Shown: positions 22,641-34,129 of the stretch, one piece after another | Position numbering within the stretch: the stretch's first letter is position 1 | Layout: every line of letters starts with the position of its first letter | Source of the DNA: Eupeodes corollae | Lineage: Eukaryota; Arthropoda; Insecta; Diptera; Syrphidae | Assembly (NCBI RefSeq): GCF_945859685.1 | Contig: NC_079147.1 | Location: 59,550,946-59,614,945, forward strand | Direction: 5' to 3' | DNA: 64,000 nt | Made by a program: the position numbers and the translations under genes | The notes under the pieces: model-generated | The model's database searches: none | Seen by the model: the letters and a program-made list of their open reading frames with translations, nothing else | Told to the model about the DNA's origin: nothing

Positions 22641-23170
22641 AAAGGGTTTTCCAATAAGAGGTTTCATTTTGAATAGCCTGCTCTGCGGGTATCTAACATT
22701 TTTCGACGACATTCGTCAAACAAAAACTACGCTTTTATAACCCAACGTTTTTATATAGTTAAATAGTTAAAATTCATTACAAAAATAATGCAAACTTGAA
22801 GTCATATTCGCAAGACTAAAACACTCTTGTGCTACGGTGCAACACTTTCGGCCTGGAAAATGAATTGGGGGGGGAGTCAAATTTGAGTTGTTATGATAAT
22901 CCGATTGCGTTATATGTCAATTTCTCACCGGTCTTTGCGATAAACGATATAACACAGTATTTTGAATGAAGGCAATCAAGTATTTTGAAGACATTCAAAT
23001 TAAAGCTTTCAAATTAAGGCTTTTAAAGTTCAGTTAACACAGAAACTTAATCCGGTCGATCACCAACAACGCCGTATTTCGCTGATTAAAGAAATGCATA
23101 CAAGTCATCTAGATTTTCATTAAAAATTATTCCTTTTTGAATTTTGGATAATCCGAGAATTATTGTTCAA
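22641..23170 (+). mobile_element. Tc1/mariner-type transposon remnant
   Basis: It starts with aaagggttttccaataagag and then gtttcattttgaatagcc. The first word matches the terminal sequence near 4786; the second recurs inverted at 55612-55631. Downstream, 23030-23100 reads LTQKLNPVDHQQRR, the conserved block before the DDE domain of this transposase type. No complete frame survives. Confidence 0.65.
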
Positions 23171-23460
23171 AGTCTCTTTATCCTTAACGTTCTTTTATGG
23201 TAGCACGTTTTCTTTTTGTAAATGAGATTGATGCAACTGTTACAGTTAATTTTTTGTATGGCCAGGGTTGAAGTTAAATGATATTGATGTTGACGAAGTT
23301 TATTTTCAATAAGAGATCCGAAGTCGTTAGGTACTACAAAATCACCGAAACAATCGTAATTTGGGAATAAAATTTTCCTGGCCATGTTATTTCTCGAACA
23401 GTTGATCAAAATTAGCCACAGCAATCTTTAACTTTAAATGTCTTATACATACAAAAAATA
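23171..23460 (-). other. unrecognised 85-codon open frame
   Basis: Minus-strand frame 23167-23424. It contains FGDFVVPNDFGSLIENKLRQ and a K/R/Y-rich end. I do not recognise it; a transposon origin is likely given the surroundings. Confidence 0.25.
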
Positions 23461-23605
23461 TGTTGTGCAACAGATAATAGAAAACTAGGGCCTATTGTCT
23501 TACAACTTTCAACTATTCCTGTGTGCAAGTAGGTCAGGGCTTTAGGGTACCTACAATTTGCATGCCGAATTCGAAAGGCTTATTGCAGAAAGCACAATTC
23601 AAGTT
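23461..23605 (-). mobile_element. tRNA-Asp-like SINE, copy 3 (5'-truncated)
   Basis: Only the body and tail remain: actagggcctattgtcttac, then caactattcctgtgtgcaag and the aattcg-containing block. The tRNA-like head is absent. Confidence 0.7.
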
Positions 23606-24119
23606 CTTAGAATATTCACGTGTTGTCAAATTGAGACGTGACATACCCAAAATATTGTCTTTATGTTCCGAACTGATGCCAAATGCCTCTAATTGATAGT
23701 AATATGGACTTTTATACATTTTTTTAAATTAAGTTTTGCAACCTAGTACAAAAAAACCCGTAGCGTTCCTTATTTCCAAAAACTGATCTCGGAAATTTTA
23801 ATAAAATGTTTGACCAACGTCCACTGATACATATGTGTTCAAAATCTACCTTAACTTCAGGTAAAGTTAGAAATTGAATTAAATTCCTATTCAATAAATT
23901 GCATTCACCGGAGAGCCCGATTTCTAAATGAATTCTCTCGTTCTACTTGAACTACCAAAAAAGTCACCTTTTTGAAAATGACTTAAGGCTGCCTCCATCT
24001 TTGACCTTTATTCACTAAATCAGATATTTTGAATAATTTTTTGATATGAAACATAGTGCGAGCATTTGGAAAATAAGGTCTCAGGGTACATTGGTTTTGA
24101 ATTGCTGAATAATGCAAAA

Positions 24120-24560
24120 ACTGGGAAAGACAGAGTGCGTTAGGCATTCCACATTCACGTAATAGAACAAATATTTATACTTGATAATACGGCTATTACC
24201 ATTCCTGGAAGCGCAGTGTTACGGTTGAACTTTTTTAAGAGAGTAATGCAGCTTGCCATTTCTCTAGAGTATAAACCGTTCAAATAACGATAAAAAGGGT
24301 TAGAAAAGAAATGTTAAGACTATTTTCTAGCGTTGACTTATGATGATGTAATCACCAATCAATTTATTGGCTCTACTTTTAATAGTGTCCAAGAAGCTTA
24401 AGTAAGTTGCAGGAGCTTAAGCCGTATATAAGTCTTATAAATAGCAGCCAAATTAGAAGTTGAGAAAATTTTCTTACATCGTCCTAGAAAACCCAAACAA
24501 AACATCTTGACATTGCTAATTTGTTACCCGCCTTTCCCCGATAAACTTCTACTTAAGAGA
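24120..24560 (-). pseudogene. LINE family A, C-terminal part (minus, decayed)
   Basis: It shares blocks with 17525-17800 (upstream half) and 15985-16212 (downstream half) on the same strand, including ggtttatactctagagaaat and TRMWNA-type sequence near 24140. It is heavily mutated. Confidence 0.6.
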
Positions 24561-27427
24561 TTTTCTTCAATTTTATGCGAAAAGTCCATGTCAATAAACT
24601 AAAGCCACCACAGGTATTTACAGCTCCAATAATCAATGCCAATAATTTGATAGTCAAGGTAATACAAAGTTGAACGTATCCCTATGGCGTATAAGTCCTT
24701 TCTTCATTTTAAATTTTGGTTACTTGTATTGGTCACAATTGGGATTAAATTTATGAGTGTATTTTTAACTTTTCACATATCTAGCTATTTTTGAGTAAAT
24801 ACAGGGCCATTCATTTGTCATACAGCGATAAATTCTTCATGACAATGAAATATCGTTGTAAAATCGGGACTTTGCTATAACATTTGTTTATGATAAAAAA
24901 TGTCGTTGAAATGATCGCCTTGAAAAATTAAGAAAGCATGCGATTGTCTTTCAGTCATAACTTGAATAATTTTGGTTCTTAATACCTCTAGAGTTTTGGA
25001 ATAATTGGGTTAGCAAAGCTTTTTGCGTAGCTTTACAAATATAAATATAAAGATGTCAAACCCCTCTAAAGCGTGAAACAAGTCGACGAAAAAACAATCG
25101 ACAAATTCGTGTATTGCAAAAGCAATATTTTCAAACGAGCGTGTTTAACGACATTACGCTTTCTCTTTTTTTCATCTCTTGACCAATGTTGGCATGCAGG
25201 GATTGAATACAAGACCTCTGCCATGACAGTCCAACGCAATTTTATACTACGCTATTAAATTTTTATAGAACACTAACTATTTGTGTGTAGTACATAAAAC
25301 ATTGGGTAACAAGTTCAAGATAATAATTTGATGGATGACATTCCAAAATACCAAAAAAAGAAACATCCAACAAAAACCATGGTTTAAAACTTACAAGTTC
25401 ATAAGGTTTGACATAAATTTAGAATTCTAAAAAAAAACATAAGAAACATCAACCATTCTAACCAACACGACGAAAACGAAAACTCTAAGAACAATTCTTT
25501 GCAAAAAGGTTTTAACTTCCCCAAGGAATCTAATCTACTTTTTCTTGCATAGGTTTGTATATTTTTCTTCTTCCTCAACATTTTCATTGCATGTTCTCTT
25601 TTTGGGCTAAGAACGTGTAAAAGTTCAGTTGAAAGAAGTAAAAAAAAACAGAATACAAATAAATTCCAAAAGAAAATTGAGATGAATGAGTCTGCAAGGA
25701 GTTGAGACTACAACACCAAAAAAAAAAAAAAATACTACCTAGAAATGTTTTAAATATTAGTCCGGAGGCTTCACTAGGAACACAACCTAAAAAAAACAAC
25801 ATCTCATTCAGATTCAATATAATGTATGTATGTTTATGTATGACGGTATGTAAAATAAAACATCCTTGTACATTTATTTTTTCCAAACCGCCTAATTCGA
25901 AGAATAAACATTCTATTTTCTCTCGTGCGACAAAAGGATTATTTTTATCCCCAAGAGGATGTTTTGATGGTAGCTCAGATGAGGGAGAAGAAGAGTGGAG
26001 AGTGGTAAGAGCAACAAGAAGACTAACTGGGATAAAAATGACAGAACGTTCTTGGTACTTTTTTTTCGTTGCTGGATCTTATAAAACTAACAACCACTGA
26101 CAAGGCCATATTCAATAAAGAGAAGAAAGGACGAAAAAAACAGGTGACTTTGGCTCCTTAATCTTTTTGCAAAGGATAAGAATACAAATCTGTCTTGGTC
26201 ATGCTGCCTGCCACACTGAGCCACCAAGGAAGAGGAGGAGGTGGATGAGAATGTAGAGGGGGGCTGTGAAGACAGGTGGGCTAAGGATATTTTTATAAAT
26301 TAGATTGCCAATAGGTTAAGCTGTCGTCTTTGACTTGACACACAATAGCTTTGGCAAAGTACAACAAATCTCCCTGATTTTTCTTTTGCTTTTCCTACAG
26401 ATTTTTCTTCTTCTTCTAAGGATCAGTCGTCCTGACCAGATTTGTTTACTTTGGCAAATTTTGTTGAAAAGAATAAAAAAAGAAAAAAAAAACCTAAACA
26501 AAACAAAACAATGGGACTCGAGGGCTAACCCTTTTGTGTTGTTTGATCCTGTGTGTCAGAAGAAAACACAACAACAACAATACAAAAAAATGGTCTTAGA
26601 AAATAAGCCTAAGGCATTTTTCTTTCAAAAACAAAATATAAGAAAGTTTCTTTTTCTTTTTAGCTTTGGTAGATTTTTTTTTCTTGTTTAAGGTGATGAA
26701 GCATTGTTTAGTTGAAGAATTCTAGAGAATTTATCTAGGCTTATATATAAGTAAACATACTTTTTATATATATATTTATATGTATGTAGGTAAGGTATTG
26801 TATAAGATAATACTGTTGCCAATCCATCATCAAGTAATCACAAGGTGTGATAAGTTCTTTTATTCAATTTGAATGTCTTTGGCCATTTAGCTACTTTTCT
26901 TTTTTTTCTTCTTCTTTAATGCTTAAAGAGTTAAATCTTTTGTTGATGGAAAAGGGGAAGTGATGGGTTTTTGAGCTTTTAATAGTAGTTATTTGTTTTG
27001 ATAGATTGAGGTGTGATTACAAAAGGATTATTTTGTTAACTGGGAGGTAGGTTTATGGACGTTTTTGTAGGAGGTTCTCCAAGAGTCTTATAAAATCTTT
27101 TTCAGTGTTTTTATTGTTTCAACATTTAGAGCCTAGTTTACTTTTAAAGTTTGACAATGGTGGGAAAGAGGTTGTCAAAATAGGCTTTTAAGGTTCACTA
27201 TTCTTTTCTTACGGCAAATAAAGGAAAATATTGTTGAAGAAACAAAAATATGCGATCTAAATCAAAATAAACATCATAAAATGATAGAAACCTAAAAAAA
27301 ATGTTGCGTACCAGTACCTTTAGGCGCCCTATGGGCCTTATATTCATTTTTATTTATCGCTTTTTTTCCCGATTCAAATGTAAAACCTTTTTTATTTGAA
27401 TTTAAAACAGCTCATATCCTAGGAAAA
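24561..27427. other. heph intron; no gene seen apart from a SINE head
   Basis: Mostly A/T homopolymer-rich sequence. Short frames on both strands (25399-26691) consist of simple K/F/N-rich translations without domains. Confidence 0.55.
25187..25240 (-). mobile_element. tRNA-Asp-like SINE, copy 4 (head only)
   Basis: Only the tRNA-like head is present: gcgttggactgtcatggcag, aggtcttg, then a B-box-like ttcaatccctgc. It lacks the body. Confidence 0.65.
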
Positions 27428-27715
27428 CTAGTATGATGGTTAGTGCGTTGAATTAACAAGCCAGAGGTCTTCAGTTAGATTTCTGACGGTGCCATCTACA
27501 AGTTTTCTTTTCACGGGTACTGCCTCTTGCGAGAAATTGAAAAACCCTCCAAGTTTAATACTTGTCATGAAAAGCTTTTTCTCAAATTAGCTGTTCGGAT
27601 TTAGCTTAAAACAATAGGTCCCTTCCATTCCTGATAGCAGAGTTCTCGCAAACAAAAAACAATTGTGAGTTGTAAGGCACTAAGCCCTAGTCCTCAAAGG
27701 ACTGTTTTGCCATCT
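27428..27715 (+). mobile_element. tRNA-Asp-like SINE, copy 5
   Basis: Full-length plus copy: A-box-like atgatggttagtgcg, a damaged B box, then tttcacgggtactgcctctt, cttgtcatgaaaa, ggtcccttccattcctga and the tail ggactgttttgcca. Confidence 0.82.
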
Positions 27716-27744
27716 TGTTTTTTTATTTGCATCCTAGGAAAGTG

Positions 27745-27890
27745 ATTGGAAATTTTGTTAAAGCTCAATTTAAGACTTATTTTCATGTATAGAGATTCTT
27801 TTTCAGGCCGCACATCAAGAATTTGGAATCCTTAACCAATCTCTGTCATTTCCTTCCATTTTGCTATTTAAAAGCTTAAGATTAATGTAC
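27745..27890 (+). pseudogene. LINE family A, 3' fragment
   Basis: Translation shows HVYRDSFSGRTSRIWN-like sequence after one base change of frame, matching the family-A C-terminus. Confidence 0.5.
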
Positions 27891-28095
27891 ACTGTGTTTT
27901 TTTTAGCTCTGCGTTGTAAAAGATCAAAAAAGATGTATGGGGTCTTCTGACGCAAAATTTGTAAAAACAATAATCTCCAAGTTTGTACTCTAATGACCCA
28001 ATAGTTTGGGCTGTTATAGCTAGGATAGACAAACAGACAGACGGAATGGGGAGATCCACTTTTTTCGACTTGTCTACTATCGTAATGTCATGTTT
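27891..28095 (+). repeat. unclassified repeat with acagacagacgg motif
   Basis: Contains aaacagacagacggaa and then cttttttcgacttgtctact, a type of sequence often seen in insect retroelement untranslated regions. Family not determined. Confidence 0.35.
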
Positions 28096-28169
28096 TTAAA
28101 ATTTAAATAGCAAACATGGTAAAACGAAAAAGGAAATGAAGCTTTAAATTTTTAGAACATCCAAACTTT

Positions 28170-29290
28170 TATCTTTTTGTTATCTTTCCTAACTATTGAA
28201 GATCAAAAGCGTTAATTTTTCTGATGTTCTACTGGACAGTATCCTTTCTTTCTGATAGGTTGCACATATTACACTGTAAAGGTAAAACAAGCCTGTTTAG
28301 AATGCATAATTTTAATCGATAAGTTCACCACGTATTCTGACCATCATAGAAAGCACATGGACATTATTAGAACCCTTAAAATAATTGTTCTCTGCAATTT
28401 ATTATTTAATGTGCTGTAAATTGTTCTGTACAACTAATAAGACGCTTCAGCAATACATACAAATATTCAGCTCTACATTTCTCATCAACCTTTAAAATGA
28501 CTTCACAAAAGATGTTTTTAGCAGCTGATAAATCCTCAATTCCTCAGCAAGATTTAGCCACTCTAGGTACCAATTTTTTTGATCTTGGATCACTTTTATG
28601 GGCACTCTTTTTACCGGCCCTGAATCATTCAATTTTAAATCATAAGGCAAGAAGTATATTTGTAACTTCAACATTTTTATAAACAAAGGGAAGAGACCCG
28701 CATGATGACATAGTTTAACGTATTTTTCGGCAAATGAAATATTCTATTTATAAAGTCCTTAAGGAGTTTTTCAACCGAATTGTACCCCATAACTGCGATG
28801 CATATAAAAGTATGCTCTCAGCTACTGCTTCAAATACTTTAAACTTGCTACTATGCGCGCTATGCACTTATTCATGAAGCATTGTTTCCATGTCATATTA
28901 ATAGCAGTTTCCACCTTAACCAATTTCTCCTTTAAGTGGGTTTCCAAATTGAAATTATTTGTAACTGTAATCCCAAAGTATTTGTAGTCTCGCAAACTTA
29001 CAATATTTCTGAGATTAAAACATTTCGTTTCATTTGGTGCATTACGTCCACATCCACTTTTAAGAACCATAACCTTCAATTTATGGATATTTACTATTAA
29101 AATCCAAAATTTCGTAGCTGATAATACTGGGAAAACCTCTTAACTATTCCTAAACATGACCTGCAGAGTTTTCGGACAATTTCAAACATGACTAGATATA
29201 TCGTCTGCAAACAGAAGTGCTTAAATCCACATTCCTGCGAAAAAAGAATGCATTCTTGTATTAATTTTTGCATTAGGATCTTCAAGTTGA
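28170..29290 (-). pseudogene. LINE family C, RT C-terminal half (decayed)
   Basis: Minus strand: a damaged FADDI box near 29200, then KVMVLKSGCGRNAPNETKCF (28990-29070), YKYFGITVTNNFNLETHLKE and TAINMTWKQCFMNKCIARIV, followed after a gap by LPYDLKLNDSGPVKRVPIKV and WYLEWLNLAEELRI (28510-28640). The KYLGI..T block after the catalytic box is typical of non-LTR reverse transcriptases. Clade not resolved. Confidence 0.75.
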
Positions 29291-29509
29291 TTTTAACAAT
29301 TTATTAGATGCTCTTTTCATCCAGGTGCCTTAATAGTAAGAATTGTCAACCTTCGTCGTTTAGAAATCGAAAAGGCTCTATCTAGATTAGATCTTAATAA
29401 AGGTGAAAGACATGATAGAATTCCTGATAATCTTTAAAAGAATTGTGCAATTGCGTTATCTGAACTACTATCGATAATTTTTAACATTACATTTCACACT
29501 ACTCTGCAC

Positions 29510-29757
29510 ATAAATGTGCACACAGCACCTTGAACAACTAAGGCTATGTAAGGTGATAACAACACAAGACATTAATACAAGACGGAAGGACAGAAGAGAA
29601 AGAACAACAGAAAGAAAGAACACAATGACAACAGCACGCGGTAGGTTTCGAGACGGTCCCCCATCTTTCTACTAACCACGCTCACTGATGCTTGATTTCG
29701 GTGGTCGATGGGAACCGAAGCTTTAATGTTTCACTTACCGTAGGCAAATTGTTCGAT
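29510..29757 (-). mobile_element. 5S-rRNA-headed insertion (SINE3-like candidate)
   Basis: This segment interrupts LINE D. On the minus strand it starts with a 5S-like sequence (29745 to 29627), followed by about 115 bases of CT-rich and unrelated sequence. A 5S head plus a body is the layout of SINE3 elements, but I cannot define its ends or a target duplication. Confidence 0.45.
29627..29745 (-). pseudogene. 5S rRNA-like sequence
   Basis: About 119 nt on the minus strand align end to end with 5S rRNA: gcctacgg at the start, then cggttcccatcgaccaccga, aatcaagcatcagtgagcgt, ggttagtagaaagatggggg, accgtctcgaaacc and cgcgtgctgttgtc. The 3' two-thirds, including the internal promoter C-box region, is well kept; positions 9-35 are diverged. 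It is a pseudogene or the head of a 5S-derived SINE, not a functional 5S gene. Confidence 0.75.
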
Positions 29758-29941
29758 ACGGAAAAAAATTGTACTTTGTCTTCGATTTTTAAATCGGAAT
29801 AGAAACAGGAAATAACTTATTACAGACCAATATGCAAATTTTCTGCATTACCAAAATTATTCGAAAAACTAATTTGTAACAAACTTTCAGAATTGTTTCG
29901 TAGTCACATATTAGTTTTTTCAACTTGGTATATGTCAGGTC

Positions 29942-30254
29942 AGTAGTACAAGTGGCATGTTGGTAATTGCGTTGCACTGTCATGCAAGGGGTCTTGGGTT
30001 CAATCCCTGCCTGTGCCACCTTAATTTAAAAAAAATAATTTTCGCGGGTACTGCCTCTTGCGAGGAATTGACAAATCCTTCAAGAGTAATTCTTGTCATG
30101 AAAAAGTGCTTTCTCAAATTAGCCGTTCGGATTCGGCCTAAAATTGTAGGTCCCTTTCATTCCTGACAACAGTACTCGCACGCAGGAATGGTCGAGTGTT
30201 GTAAGTCATTAGGCCCTGATTCACAACGGACTGTTGCGCCACCCAATTTATTTT
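29942..30254 (+). mobile_element. tRNA-Asp-like SINE, copy 6, with 13-bp target duplication
   Basis: A full-length copy inserted in LINE D, bounded by the perfect duplication tatatgtcaggtc (29929-29941 and 30255-30267). The head has A box tggcatgttgg and B box ggttcaatccc. The anticodon region ctgtcatgc and following gaggtct-like bases resemble tRNA-Asp(GTC). The body ends gactgttgcgccacccaatt. Confidence 0.92.
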
Positions 30255-30960
30255 TATATGTCAGGTCGGCCAACTGCGACAAACTTGGCTTTGATTACTC
30301 ATGACATAATGTCAAATATGGAAAAGATTTGCCGAACTGATATTATTTCTACAGACTTTGCGAAGGCATTCAATAGAATAAACCATAAAGTATTTCTCCA
30401 TAAATTATCTTCCTTAGGTATTCACTCTTCTTTATTAAAGTGGCTAAAACCACATTAAACATATAGAATCCAAAATGTTGAAATTGATCAATCGTTCTCA
30501 TATAACATCGCTGTTTTATCAGGGGTTCCACAAGGAAGCCATTTAGGGCCATTACATTTTTAAATGACATTCGTATTTTTTTCACTTTGTCGTAAAATAA
30601 GCTGTGAGTCTGATTGTTTTCTTTTGCAGTATTGCAGCATAGTCTGGAGTTTTTATTATAATATTCAAGTGATAGAATTAAGAGACTTCAAAAAAATTTC
30701 ACTAGGTATGCTTTCTTCAAGTTAAAATAGAGGATTCCATAACCGGCCTATAGATTCGATGTTTACTGTTGGGAATAAAATCCTTTGAATATCGTGCAAT
30801 ATACTTTTCGTTAATGTTTTTTGGAGACATCGTAACTTGTCTTATAATTGTCCTCCGCTACTATCATTTAGAACAACACGTTGTCGTTTTGTACATATAT
30901 TTCAATTCTTTTTAAATCAAGAGCTTTTTTAAACGAAAAAAATTAAAGAGCTTTTTGTGT

Positions 30961-33900
30961 TCTCAATATAACCGTGGGTTGACTTTATTTCCTTAAACAA
31001 GTTGGGTATATTTTTAATATATTTTTTAACCTGGCAACAAAAACCATCGTTTTTTTAGTTCCTAAAATTTTAAAGTCTTTCGTTTTGAACAAAATAAAAA
31101 GAATTTATTGACCATGCGGTTTTCCTCAGGGCAAATTTTATTTTTAAATCTATCAAATTTGCCGGTCTCTTCAGTTTCCCATTTTTTCTAGAGAAAGAAA
31201 GTTGAAATTATGCTTGAATCATTTCTCCTTGAATCATTATCATAGCATTTTCTTCTATTCTATATTATTTCTCTTCATGTAAGTCATACTTAAAAATGTT
31301 AAAAAATAAAATAAGTATCAAAAAATACGAATAAAACTAAAAACAAAAAAAAAGATATTCAAACATCTTACAACCGAACTGTAAGAAAGACGAACAAAAC
31401 TTTATAAATTTTCAAGTCAACCCCACAATCCTTTCGTTTTTTTTTTTGTTTTTCTTCGTTGAAGCCACTGTTCTGCGTAGCGTAGTTCTCTTGTTCCACT
31501 TCTTGCTTGTTGTCCTTGCTTTTTTCTACAACAAAAATCATCATCAAGAAAAAAGATTAAGCACTAAAGTAAACATTCATTACTTAAGAGACTCTTTTGG
31601 TTTTTTGTTTCTTTCAATTTTAATCCTTTGCCGCCACTCGTTCCTCGTCGTCGTCGTCGTCCAGGACTCAGGTCCTGGTCCCTAAGATAACTTTCTTTTC
31701 TTTCTCATCTTCAATACGGTTCCAGTGTCCATCTGTTGCTGTCTCATTCTATCACTTTTTATTTTTCTTTTGCCTTAGGTATGTAGGTAAGTACCGTTAG
31801 CGAATTCCAACAGCAAAAAGTTTGAAGTTAAAATTCAACAAAACAAAGAAAAAAAAAAGTGTTATAAAAAGTATTCTTCTTTTTCTTCAGATTCTTCTTC
31901 AAGCATAGAAGAAAATTAGGCAAAAATAGAAGAAACTTTAGAAACATCCATTTTGTTTTTACAACCAGCTTAGTGGCAAAGTAATAAGCTGTATTTAAGA
32001 CTTAGAACAAAAACCACTCACACACACAAATATTTTGAGTGTCCTGCTAAGCTTTTGTTATGTGTACGAAAATAAGGTCCTTTACTTCAATCTTCATCTT
32101 GGTTTAGAGTAAATCACTTTTTTCAATTTACCCATCTTTTTGCAACTGCAAAGACAACTTGCATACGTCTTCCTACCTTTCCAATATATCGTTGGAAAAG
32201 CGAATTATCAAGCCAACGAACCAATTCTATTGACAATTGCGACCGAACAAGGACTCGACCAAAAAGCAAAAGATCTCGAAGTTGAAGAAGCACAGAAGTC
32301 GGCCAAATTGACTTGGATAAAATCAACCAGAAAGAATGCTTGGTTGGGTGCAATATTTTCTTACCCTCTAGTGTCCTTTCTGGGTTGCCTCTTGGTCCTT
32401 CCGTTGCTGTTGCTGGTCCCGGTGCCAGTTGACTCACAGGAAAGAGACACAAAAAAAAAACACAACAAAGAAAAATCATATTCATGGTTGTATTAGGAAA
32501 AAGCAAAAGAAAAGAAATTCTTAATACGTTTTCTTGTGCACGCAAATCACCAAGGTATCCTGATTCTTTGCAGATAGAGTACCGCTGTTGCTTCTGCTGC
32601 TGTTGCTGCTATTGCTATTGCTCCTGCAGCATATTAGTCAGAATCACAGAATGCAACAGTATATAAACTGTCATCATCCTGATGATGGTTCGTCCTTGTT
32701 GATCTTGGAGAGAACGGACGACTTATGGACTATCCTAGTTTATGTACGTCCTATGTCTCTTGCCCAGTTATGGGTTATCACTGTTGCTTGAGCTGATGGC
32801 TGTGATAGCTAAGGACGAGGGAATTCCTTTTTCCTAGTTTAGGAAAAAGAGCTTTGCCATCATCTTTCCCAACATGGTAAACGTTTTACATGCCATTATA
32901 ATAAATTGTGTGCGCAATGTGTACGGAAGGACTTCTTCTTCATCGTCGTCGAAGTCGACGTTCGTCCTTGCCGTTCCTATCGTCATCGTTGTCGTCGTCG
33001 ATGGCGTATTCGTATAAGGAGCATATAAAAAATAAAGAAACTGGATTTTTCTTTTTCTGTTGAACAAGAAGCGACCAACATACAGCGTTATACATGTGTA
33101 CCAGGACTTTGTACCTTGAATTGTAAATGATGTTGTATTTTTTTCGTTTTTATTACTTATTTCAAATTTTGAGTGCGTTTTTCTATTTTTAGTTTTGTCA
33201 TCATATTTTTATTTTTCATTTCATTTCGTTTTTTTCTTTTTTTTTTGTTGGACTCAAGACATCCTGGTACAAAATCTTTCGTCCTTCAGTTGTTGTTGTG
33301 CATACATAATTGTACATTTTATGAGGATCCTGATTTAATATGCTTATACAATTTTTATTTTGCTTGAACCGCAATAAAAATAAAATATAATATTCTTCCT
33401 AAAATTGAATTGAAGATGGTTTCAAATGAATTAAACTTACAGGAAGATGGGGTCAAGATAGGTTTTTAATAAAATAGAGCTTTCTAATTTTCAGCGATAC
33501 TTTGTGCTAAAAAATCATTCCCTTTATATCAAGAAAAAGTTTATTTCTTAAAGTAGGTTTTTATTTTAAGAAAAAATTAAGGAATTTGTTGTTTTGATTT
33601 GAACTGATCCGAAAATTGAAAAATATAGTGTGATGGTTTAAAAATTAAATGGAAAATAAGAATTTCGTTTTAAGATGATTCCTACGATGTAATTTGAATA
33701 TTAATAAATAAATCAAAATTAGCTAAAGGAGAAGCTATACATTCTGAAAATATTTTGAACTTTAGCACAGCCTCTCAAGACAAACTCCATAAATACATTG
33801 AAAAAAAAAACAACAAGTAGACAAAATTCTTGCATAGTTTAACAAAACACAGATTTTCCAAAAAGAGGTTTCTTTTTGATATAAATAATTTGTAATGTGA

Positions 33901-34129
33901 GTTCTTTCGAAAAACAAGGCTCTAGGTCTCAAATACCAATCGTTAACATTGTTTTTATTCCGAGTAATTGACATCTAGCTTCATAACTAGAAACGCCTTT
34001 AAATTAACCCAGCCCAATCAGAACGAACTAAGAACTAAGTAATCAAGGAATGTTTCTTTTGATTAACCCAATATTATTGACTATATGGACCAAGAAATTC
34101 ATTCTTCTTTAGACATGTCTAACATATTA
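30961..34129. other. heph intron, no assignable gene
   Basis: T-rich sequence. A CTG/TTG triplet-rich patch lies at 32585-32632, and cgtcgtc repeats lie at 31643-31662 and 32940-33000. The less AT-rich segment 32130-32500 is open on both strands (see that entry). Confidence 0.55.
32140..32496 (+). other. unrecognised 118-codon open frame
   Basis: Open frame starting MQLQRQLAYVFLPFQYIVGK. It continues with a charged stretch (DQKAKDLEVEEAQKSAKLTW) and a hydrophobic segment (LVSFLGCLLVLPLLLLVPVP) that could be a membrane helix. A 140-codon frame overlaps it on the other strand (32123-32545). I recognise neither; either could be chance. Base composition is less AT-rich than around it. Confidence 0.2.

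Larger units (their letters stand above)
29320..30960 (+). pseudogene. LINE family D, interrupted by a 5S-like element and a SINE
   Basis: Plus strand: RRLEIEKALSRLDLNKGERH (29350), an interruption (about 29510-29757), NCTLSSIFKS, YYRPICKFSALPKLFEKLIC (29820), an interruption by a SINE (29942-30254), SGRPTATNLALITHDIMSNM (30265), STDFAKAFNRINHKVFLHKL (catalytic region), VLSGVPQGSHLGPL, then a jump to the C-terminal part (CSIVWS...IKRLQKNFTRYAF...). The YADD box is lost in that internal deletion. Related to LINE B. Confidence 0.82.

Noticed and set aside
25399..26691. Several 60-132 codon frames on both strands
   Set aside because: Translations of A/T homopolymer tracts (poly-K/F/N); no domains.
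29627..29745. Functional 5S rRNA gene
   Set aside because: The 5' third is strongly diverged and it lies inside a broken LINE, with no tandem 5S repeat around it.
29950..30020. tRNA gene
   Set aside because: A and B boxes are present, but the sequence cannot fold as a full tRNA and continues into a repeated SINE body with a target duplication; same for the other six heads.
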